A program made the translations under genes and the position numbers. The notes beneath the pieces are model-generated. The model ran no database searches. It was not told the origin of the DNA and saw only the letters and a program-made list of their open reading frames with translations. Shown piece by piece: positions 55,839 through 64,000 of a stretch of DNA of 64,000 nt (position 1 is the first letter of the stretch; each line of letters begins with the position of its first letter). Source of the DNA: Macrotrachela quadricornifera (taxonomy: Eukaryota; Rotifera; Eurotatoria; Philodinida; Philodinidae); assembly GCA_022393335.1 (NCBI GenBank), contig JAJEKB010021543.1:2390019-2454018 (forward strand). The letters are read 5' to 3'.

Positions 55839-57000
55839 TCATGGTAGATAATAACTCACACGTACAAAAACATTCGGTTGCCCTTTTTGACCACAAGCTG
55901 TAGTATAACTTGTAATTCCATTCAGAAACCTTTAAGTAAAGAAAAAAAAAGATTAAACAAAAATAATTAGTGTAATAGTAAATGAATAATATCTACCATT
56001 GTCCATTTGATTCATACATCAAAGGTCCACCTGAATCTCCCTGACATACATCACCATCTGCTGTATATCTTCCAGTACACAATTGTTTTTCTTCATCAAA
56101 TACCTTTGTAACATAAATATTACATCGATTACCCATTGGATGCAACCAGGTCTGTTTGAGAACAGGACTTTCATTGCCTCTGTAAGCTGTTTTTCCCCAA
56201 CCGGCTAACAAAGAAAGAAGTATCTCTTGTTTTCAATTTTCAGATAGAACAGAATAAAACTTGTGATACGTACAAGTCCATACTGTTTGATTTACAACTT
56301 TATCAGCGTGAGCGCCCGGTAAACAAATAATGTTGGTAGTATCCGAAATCTGGGCAGGTCGTGATAGACGAATGATACTTATATTATTTTCAAGAGTACT
56401 ACTATTATATTCTTCATGCACCCAAATTTTTTCTGCAACAATTACTTGTCTCATATAGAATATTGAATTTCTGTTATACAAATCAATAGTAATTTGATAA
56501 TCAGTCGGTTCAGTAGGATGTCTAGTACAATGTGCAGCTGTTAGAACATATTGTTGATCGATCAGTACACCATCATATTGAACATCACTTCCAAGTAACA
56601 AAACTTGCCATGGTTAACAGTGAAAATAAGATTCATTTTAGTGATTTTTTTACATTGATCTCACCCAACTGTTAGCAATTGCATGTACTCCTCCAACAAT
56701 TCGTTGTTGTAATGGTCGATATTGTTGCTTACCACATTCTCTAGGAAAATTTGTGCTTGGCGTTGTTAAAGGTATACTTTCGCAGCAGAGATATGCCTCT
56801 CCATTGTTTAGTTTCAATTCCGTTTCACTAATGCATTCACGATGATAATCATCGACATAAGCAATTCGACCAACACTTACGTATATCCAAGGTGAACAAA
56901 TTTTTCCATTTTCACGAATAGATAAATGAAATTCTATTTCTTCCTCTTTAGTGACAATAATAAGAACAGCATAGAAAATAACGAAGAAATAAAGCCACAT
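55839..57000 (-). pseudogene. Chymotrypsin-fold serine protease, probably inactive
   Basis: Four minus-strand exons: 57000-56665, 56613-56274, 56204-55997 and 55929-55839, giving 324 aa if all junctions are used. Residues 1-17 are a signal peptide; ~85 Cys-containing residues precede RIVGGVHAIANSW, the zymogen cleavage site. The trypsin domain has TAAHC (His140), GWG, CQGDSGGP (Ser283) and Asp277 at the base of the S1 pocket, implying trypsin-like specificity. Two defects stand out. The catalytic Asp block reads NNISIIRL instead of NDIALIRL, so Asp is Asn189. And the first intron's 3' end is TTAA, not TTAG, just before PWQVLLLG (bases 56614-56615), with no in-frame AG nearby. The final Trp of the usual LPWI end is TGA. 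It could be an inactive homologue with a rare splice site, but a pseudogene is likelier. Confidence 0.8.
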
Positions 57001-59227
57001 TCTTCTAATGTGTTTTTCTTTACACTATAAACAGATTGGCAATGTCATGAATACGAAATAATTACTGCTGTTTTTTATAGAGAATGAAATTTGATCTTTC
57101 ATATGAAGGAGTAATCTTGAAGTATTTCATTAAAAAATAATTTGACATTCTTTAATTCTGATTTTATTGTCTTTTTTTTCTCTCTGGAAACAAGATACAA
57201 TTATCTAGTAGTGTTGATGTGATACCAGTATTTTCGTTCTTATCTCATTCGTATCAAGTTTCTAATTTAATTGTGTCATTTACTTTTACATTCGCTCTTT
57301 TTACGAAGGGATCGGAATATGTGTATGTGTAGAATGGGAACAATGAATGGTATATCTAGACAACTTCAAGAAGAAGCAAAGTACCGAAACTCATACTTAA
57401 CCCGAGATCCCATATTATATATACCTAATATTGATTCGATGTGTGGCAAATCGGTACAGATAAGTCTTTATGCGTCTTCAAATAAATGAAAGGTGATCAT
57501 GGCTTCTTTTGGATCGATGAAAATTCAGAACTTTTTATAATGTTTACTGTTAACCAAACTGAACGATTGAAGCAATCAACATGTCATCATAAAAAATGTT
57601 TTCAATAAAAATATATCCCATATGATGCACTCTATTAGTTTTCAGGAAATTAATAGAATGTATCATATGATTTGCATAATAAGTTTCTATATTGAAAGAC
57701 AAATTGTTGAAAATACGCCTTCGTGAGAAAACAAGATTGAAAAACACGCTCTATAAAATGACTTTTGATCGATCATTTTTATAGCATATAATAACAAAGT
57801 TAAAAGCTTTGAAAGATAGTTGAGAAAAAAGCAAAAGTAAACAATGAAGATTTCAAAAGATACAAATGAAATAGTGACATAAACAACTCGAATATTCAGT
57901 TGAGATAATGATTTGCTGTTTTTAGAAAACACATACGCTTCTTATGTTAAGATGGAATGTAACTTGACTATTACCAAGCGAGATGGTGAAGATACATAGA
58001 GCTGACGAAGTTGAACCGGTCAGAAAATGAGCAATATCTATGAAATATTTACTATGTTCTTTGTACATTGTATTGAACAAAAGCAAGAAAATAGGTTTCA
58101 ATATATTTGGCAACTCTGTCCATAATACAATCTGGAAAAAAACGAGATATTATGAAGGATGTTGTAATACATCTGATAATCAGAATGTATTTTGGAGTCG
58201 AATAGAACAGACAATTCAACAATCGCTATTAGGATTCATATTGTTGAAAATTTTTCTTCTAGTTCTGATGTTCACGTACTAATTTCATCCTCAAATGAAG
58301 AAATTAAGACAACGACAGGTACCTGGCCGCAGGCGAGTATAGGCAGAACTTCGTATGACGATCAGCTGAAGGTGAAGTCTTAGGCTTCCAGATGATGGAC
58401 CTCTTCGTATAAACACATTATATTCTATACTATCCGATAGAGAAATCTAAGGATTTCAGTGAATCGTGTAAATCCAAAAAAATTAATTCTGTGATACTGT
58501 CAAACTTAGCGGCCCATCTTTTGAAAAATTATCAGATTCTGTCATTCGCCCTTACAAAGATATACACCAGTGGAATTCCGTTGAAATCATATCTTCACAA
58601 ATACTGTTTGATCTATAAGAGTTAGGATGAAAAAGCTCGAAAATCTTTGCGCTGCTTTTATATCACTGTCATCATTACGTGATAAGTTTTGAGCATCCTC
58701 TAAATTTCAATCGTTCCACCGCCGCTGACGCTGAACCATATGAAGGGAAAGAGTACATTTCAAAGTACTTAAAAATATCTTCACTTTCTAATAGATAAAG
58801 ATAGCTTGACGAAATCGGTAACATCATTTGTATTCATAAGTCTAATTTATTCAAAACAAACAGATAATAAACTTTTCCCGGCAAATTGATTTCCATAAAG
58901 AATACCTGTAACACATTCTTTTTCATGCGTATTCATCCTCGATAAACGAACTCATTATAGTGTAGCACACTTGGATCTGAATGAGTAAGAAAGTCCATGA
59001 TAAATGAATAATAATGTGATATGAAAGTATTTGAAGAAAAAATAGATTAGTTTAAAAAGAGAAAACTGTGTGTATTAAAGATCATGATTTTATATATCTT
59101 ATTTTGAATAAAAACAGAAGTAAGACTAAAAATAAAAACTTGTCAGGCACACAAACTATTTCTTAAAACAAATGTTCAGAACTACACTTTTATTCGCATT
59201 TCACAGTAAGTATGAACAAATCATTAG
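57001..59227. other. Intergenic, no supported gene
   Basis: Over 2 kb with several short ORFs lacking motifs. Confidence 0.45.
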
Positions 59228-60589
59228 TTAAATTTCTCTGCTATTTTGGTGTTTTTCGTTACAATCATCTTGTGCACTTGTTATATGTAGTCTAAATTCG
59301 TTCTCAACTAGCGATGGCAACATTTGTTCGGTTAGTATTGGAGACATCGGTACTGATTCATATACTATCGCATCAGCTTGTGATGTTTGTTGTGAGAATG
59401 CCGCTGACATTTGCAATTGTTCCTTTAGACAAAATTTCTTTTTCAATTTGAGAAGACATCGTCCCACTATCGATGCTTGCCAAAATTCTGTCATATAAAC
59501 GTTACAGACGTAAATATAAACGAAAAAAGAGAATATCTCCGGTACAAATCCAATTAAAACAAACGCATAGTATATGTACGGCACAGCAATCGAATTAGCA
59601 GCCTTCTCACATGTCATCATTTCAATGAAGACTGCAAAAGGTAATGAACAAATAATTTGCACACTAAGTGGAATGAACAAGTCTCGATGTTTTGAAAAAA
59701 TAATACGAATATTTTCGATAATCGTAGAATCATGGAGGAGATGATATCGATGTTTCAATAGATGACCAAAAACAGCTAGAATTAAGACTACGTCGAGTAA
59801 TAGAGTAACATAAGTGTGAATACTAATGATAACCTTATTAATTATATAACCAATGGGTGTATAATTCATACAAGCAACTGGTTTTGTTATGACTGCTTGA
59901 ATGCCAGTGACGGAAATTACTTTTACGGTAAATATATCAGGCAAAGTTGTCAATGGACAGATGACAATTACGCAAGTGCCCACAATTAGTGAACGCTTAC
60001 GCGAATCAAATAACCTATATTGGGAGCATGAAGCTAACATACGCTCAAAAGCCACGAGTGCAACCAACCATGTCCAAATGTAAGATAATGATGGTCCAAC
60101 ATATTTTGTCGTAACATTACAAGCAATTTCAGGATATTTTGATAATAGTACACTTGGAAACCAAGATAAAACCATATTAACAAATATTAGCACACCATAA
60201 AGCAATGAACAGAATGTGCTCATAATTAAATAAACTCCGATATTTGTGATACGTATCTTATAGCTAGCGAAATATGTTTGTAAACAGAGCAGACAGTTTA
60301 ATATCAAGATGATACTGAGCACAATCAGAGTTATTCTCTGAACTGCAACAAGTGATGCAGATTGTTGTGCTACTAATCCCCAGTACCATACATTTTTCGA
60401 AAATTGATCTTCTTGACAATACTTTCCCGTGTAGCAGAAATAACAGATGCAGAATGAACTCGATGAATTTAAGATAGATGTGATGCAGTATCCATGTTTC
60501 GAGCAAATATCTTTGTCTGCATCACACAATCTCAAACCAAAAGGAGCAATGCACGCCGTAATATTTTTCAAACATGATGCATCATCCAT
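59228..60589 (-). CDS. EGF-like domain plus seven-transmembrane receptor
   Basis: A single-exon ORF of 453 aa. The ectodomain (1-84) has an EGF-like Cys pattern (Cys29, 35, 47, 49, 52, 58: CSKHGYCIT, FCICYFC, TGKYC) but no signal peptide. Seven hydrophobic segments follow at about 86-107, 114-141, 163-187, 199-219, 248-277, 303-325 and 338-364, consistent with a rhodopsin-like GPCR; FERMLAS (181-187) at the end of TM3 is an E/DRY-like motif, and Cys157 with Cys240 could make the TM3-ECL2 disulphide. The 80-residue tail is polar and probably cytoplasmic. The ligand is unknown; receptors of this EGF-7TM organisation occur as large families in bdelloids (general knowledge, not checked here). The start Met is the first in frame and close to the EGF module. 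No disruption. Confidence 0.83.
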   Translation of the reverse strand: MDDASCLKNITACIAPFGLRLCDADKDICSKHGYCITSILNSSSSFCICYFCYTGKYCQEDQFSKNVWYWGLVAQQSASLVAVQRITLIVLSIILILNCLLCLQTYFASYKIRITNIGVYLIMSTFCSLLYGVLIFVNMVLSWFPSVLLSKYPEIACNVTTKYVGPSLSYIWTWLVALVAFERMLASCSQYRLFDSRKRSLIVGTCVIVICPLTTLPDIFTVKVISVTGIQAVITKPVACMNYTPIGYIINKVIISIHTYVTLLLDVVLILAVFGHLLKHRYHLLHDSTIIENIRIIFSKHRDLFIPLSVQIICSLPFAVFIEMMTCEKAANSIAVPYIYYAFVLIGFVPEIFSFFVYIYVCNVYMTEFWQASIVGRCLLKLKKKFCLKEQLQMSAAFSQQTSQADAIVYESVPMSPILTEQMLPSLVENEFRLHITSAQDDCNEKHQNSREI

Positions 60590-63500
60590 TGTAGATATTT
60601 ACAACAACTGCTTTATTTTCAAAAGAGATACAACTTTTTCTTCTACAAACGAAACGTTACAAAATGTAATATACTAGATGAGTAGCTATTTAGTTTCCAG
60701 CACTATTTAAAAGTCTTTACAATTATTTAAAAATCATCATAGATATTCAAATCTTGCTTAGCTGTTTATTTCACTTTATTAACTCTTTTTTGAGCAGAGA
60801 TTGTTGAGCTATTTACAGTATACTAGATGAGTAGGTATTTGAACTGATTGACTAGATGAGCAGCTGTCTATTTTCTAATAGTATTTGAAAATCTTTATAG
60901 CTACTTTTTTTTATACCTAATAATGCATAGTTATTCATTCTTCAACACTAATTAGAGATATTTGTGAACAATATAGATAGCTTCCATTGGTAATGAAACA
61001 ATAATAAGTCATTATTGTCATTACTTGGAATATTCGAATAAATATAATCACTGTTGATTTGCATCAGATGTGATTATGTTTTCAACAAATGGTGTAAACT
61101 ATTAGTATTAGTATTTTCATTGGTTTGTAAATTTGACTTATTTAATTGTATTGTCGAGCATGCACTTGCGTAAAGACCCTACCATAGATGATATTTTTTC
61201 TAGACGCAAACAAATCGCATGATATTTTGGGCATATATTATGGTAAAATTTCCAGCTTGATTGCTCAACATTTTCTGGGGATATCTATCAAATAAGAGTC
61301 AAAAACAGCTAATTTCGTGTCGCAAATTTCTCTACCGGATTTAAATTTGAAGGTCTCATTTTTTTACTATTGGAAAGAGTATGTCAGAATGCAGAACTTA
61401 AGAGTCTTTTTTTGAAAAAATCTGACTATTTTTTATTGAAACTGTCTTATAAATGAAACGACTCAAACACCTCTTAAAAACATTTAAAAAAAAACTCAGT
61501 TTTTGAGAGGTTTTTGAATTATTACATCTCTAAGAGAGAGTTTGTATAAAAGAAAGTCGTACTACTGCAGTTTTGCCCTCACCCTCTTCCGAGAATCTTA
61601 AAAAAAGTTGAACTAATTGACTACTACAGATGCCAAGAAAGTGAACTAGCCGATTATTTATAGTAGACACTATTCAGCAATCTTTTTATTCACACAGACA
61701 TCCTGATTGTCATCCTATTTTGTCATCACTCGCGATACAAGGAGAACTATAATTTAAAAGAAATGCTTGAACGAATATGCACATATTTGGCGAGCAGTGA
61801 CAGGAATCCCGGTGGAAAATTTGTAATCTGAGATATTTGTTTTAAAATATAGAAAAAGAGTCTGAAGATGGTGCGATTCTTGAGTAAAAATCGCAGCTGA
61901 GATATGATCAGAAAAATGATGAAAGACGAGCGAAGGAAAATAAAGATCTGACTCCGATAAAACAAACGTATATAAAAATCAACATCAAATGCACAAAATA
62001 CTATTGATATGAGGGGCGGACTATTGTGGCAAATAGATTTTCTCTAATGAAAGAAAAAAGAAAGAATTGTAAAGATTAATAATTTGAATGAACAATCTCT
62101 ACTACACTGATTTGAAAACTAAGAAGAGACAAAATGGACGGAAAAGTGACTGTAAAGACACGTATGGATATACTGAAAGAGCAATAGTTGACATATTCGT
62201 CTGTGCAAGGAAGAAAGTAAAGTACGTGTAGAAACGACTGACGATCGTCGATGAAAGAAGCAAGAGGAAAGTTTTAGCTGTACTCATCCAAGCAAATCGA
62301 TAGGAAGAATACAAGGAAAAAAATTAACGAAAAAGCGATACATCATAAGACCGTTGATTGACTCATAGGAAGTAGGAGAATAGAGAGAAAAAAAAGTTGT
62401 AAACAGAAAAGGATTTGCCTAACGATTCATCAAATAGCTTAAATATATTCATGTAAATGACAAGAATGATAAAAGAGAAAGATGAAATATGAGGTAGAAC
62501 TAATGATATATAGCGAATGAAGTTGATATTATCGTTGCGTGATATCGAAGATAAAAAAGTCAGAGAATATAGACAACATCATGTTCATACAAAAATATGT
62601 CTACAATGAAGCGTAAAGACCTGATATTTTAATCTACTTCAGCAACAAAACTGTCAAAAAACTGATAAGGATATTAATTAAAAAGAAAGTAGCTTACATG
62701 TTCATCTGATCAGCATCAGAAACAAATGAAGGCAGATAACGGTCACCAATTCGATTATATCTATTGTCTTAATTTCGCTTAGAATGCACATGTACAAGCA
62801 AACAAGCAAAAAAGAAATGGTATGATTTTTAAGATGCTTCTCTATCGAGTATATCCGAGAGTTCTTGCATAAAAAAGTCGAAGAATGTGAAAGCCTGAAG
62901 GGTTTTAGATTTAGAGGGTGAGGGTGTAAGAAGAACTCATTTAAACGGGTGAAATGTGAAAACGGAGAGAAGAGATGGAAAAAACAGATCGAAAACGCTT
63001 TCTATGGAACTCGGAGAGAAAAACTGGTGAAAATAGTGTTTTGTGTCGTTCAGAAAACACTTATCAGTGATTAAATCAGATAGAATGACGTAAGTTATGT
63101 GAAAAAGCGCTGTCCCAAATATTTTAGCAAGTTTCGTTCGATTTTCTTATCTATTTCAGTTTTCAGAGGTCATGGATCAATGGCAATTCTACTTGTTCAA
63201 ATTGGTTTTTCGTCGTATATTGTCTATTTATTGGAATTTGTAACATCGATATCTCGCAAAAGACATCAGATAAACAGCTGCAACTTCCCGGAGAATCTTA
63301 TATTCTTACCATAAAGCATAGTTAATTTTAAGACTCAAATGATGATATTGATTTTTTTAGTATTTTTGAGTGGCTGTAGAGACACATATTTCTAAATTTT
63401 CTATACAATGCGCCGAAAAATTATTATCTTTAAGTTGCTGGATTTGAAATCATGATAAGAGTTCATCCCTCAACTTCCAGCTTGTTAATTGATCTTAGGC

Positions 63501-63779
63501 AAAAGACGGTAATTTTATAACGTCACACTATCACTCAGCTCTTCCTGTTTCTATCAATTAAGTACTTCCTACAAGTCGAGGAGAAATGCTGTTGTTCAGT
63601 GCGAATAGTCAGAAATTCTACAAAGTGAAGCTAATGCGTCTCCTCCTGCAAAATCCAGATTTGCCTAGACGTCTCTTTTTAAAAGTACGTTATATAATGT
63701 AAAGGTAGGAAATTGAAGTCTGATTGTCAAAATGCAACGATTACGAAATGACTGTTCGAAAACTTTTAAAAATGACGTT
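60590..63779. other. Intergenic, no supported gene
   Basis: Three kilobases without a supported gene. TATACTAGATGAGTAG occurs twice (about 60670 and 60820) as a short direct repeat, with a third partial CTAGATGAGCAG at 60850. Confidence 0.45.
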
Positions 63780-64000
63780 CTACTGCATCGAGTTGATGGC
63801 TGTAGGACCATGTGTATATTCAATAAGCTGATCATCACTACATTCTTCTAATTCAATTTCTATCCTTTGATCAGGATGAAGTTGATCTGGAGTTTTCTTT
63901 GTAATCAAAAAAGCTGCATATGGTAAGATTAATACTTCTTCTTCATCTTTAAATTCGGAGAATTCATTTATACTTATTGCTGTACGGTATTTTTTATGAT
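63780..64000 (-). CDS. ADP-ribosyltransferase (ART) C-terminal end, runs off window
   Basis: The minus strand from the window edge to a TAG at 63780-63782 gives 73 codons: ISINEFSEF, then DEEEVLILPYAAFLITKKTP and IEIELEECSDDQLIEYT. The ExE of EEEVLILP followed by a hydrophobic strand is the third (E) element of the R-S-E signature of arginine-specific mono-ADP-ribosyltransferases, which transfer ADP-ribose from NAD+ to protein arginines. The R and S elements must lie beyond the window. The gene is partial here only because the sequence ends; no lesion is seen. Its neighbour receptor is 3 kb away and unrelated. Confidence 0.72.
   Translation of the reverse strand, partial: HKKYRTAISINEFSEFKDEEEVLILPYAAFLITKKTPDQLHPDQRIEIELEECSDDQLIEYTHGPTAINSMQ

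Overview
The window looks like an AT-rich, transposon-loaded accessory region of a small eukaryotic genome, most likely a bdelloid rotifer (inferred, no database was searched). The arguments are spliceosomal introns of about 54-70 nt, an EGF-7TM receptor, a phytanoyl-CoA dioxygenase, an ADP-ribosyltransferase, a serine beta-lactamase homologue and a bacterial-type peptidoglycan-enzyme domain standing together, and many different, mostly decayed DNA transposons (MULE, mariner, Tc1, hAT-like, piggyBac-like) with one 5'-truncated non-LTR retrotransposon. There is one 10-N assembly gap at 11398-11407.

Layout. 1-11.1 kb: minisatellites, a hAT-like MITE and a 1-kb foldback surround a two-exon dual-specificity phosphatase (3617-4328). 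11.2-15.6 kb: a secreted Cys-rich/Thr-rich protein, a dead mariner, and the broken C-terminal part of a GH51 arabinofuranosidase. 16.4-18.7 kb: a tandem-repeat element and a dead DDE transposase. 19.3-21.1 kb: intact phytanoyl-CoA dioxygenase (minus). 22.9-25.4 kb: non-LTR element. 26-35.5 kb: MITEs, a three-exon microsomal glutathione S-transferase (29581-30133, minus), and a 2.6-kb composite repeat ending beside one VCBS exon. 36.1-41.8 kb: two MULE relics, the second nested in a foldback mariner that also holds two tiny MITEs; target-site duplications resolve the nesting. 42.6-43.1 kb: an intronless gene with a Tlde1 (DUF2778)-like L,D-transpeptidase fold signature and eukaryotic TATA and AATAAA signals. 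43.5-50.2 kb: hairpins, foldbacks and minisatellites. 51-64 kb: the most gene-rich part, with a three-TM membrane protein, a dead Tc1 with an intron, a serine beta-lactamase homologue, a damaged chymotrypsin-fold protease, an EGF-7TM receptor and, at the right edge, the 3' end of an ADP-ribosyltransferase.

The host genes do not form a pathway. Several have plausible environmental or defence roles (MGST and PhyH in detoxification/lipid oxidation, beta-lactamase-like and Tlde1-like enzymes acting on bacterial-type substrates, a secreted mucin-like protein). The mobile elements are nearly all inactivated, often by TGG-to-TGA changes at conserved Trp codons. The Tlde1-like gene is the best candidate for something new: a probable horizontally acquired bacterial cell-wall enzyme domain placed under animal expression signals.
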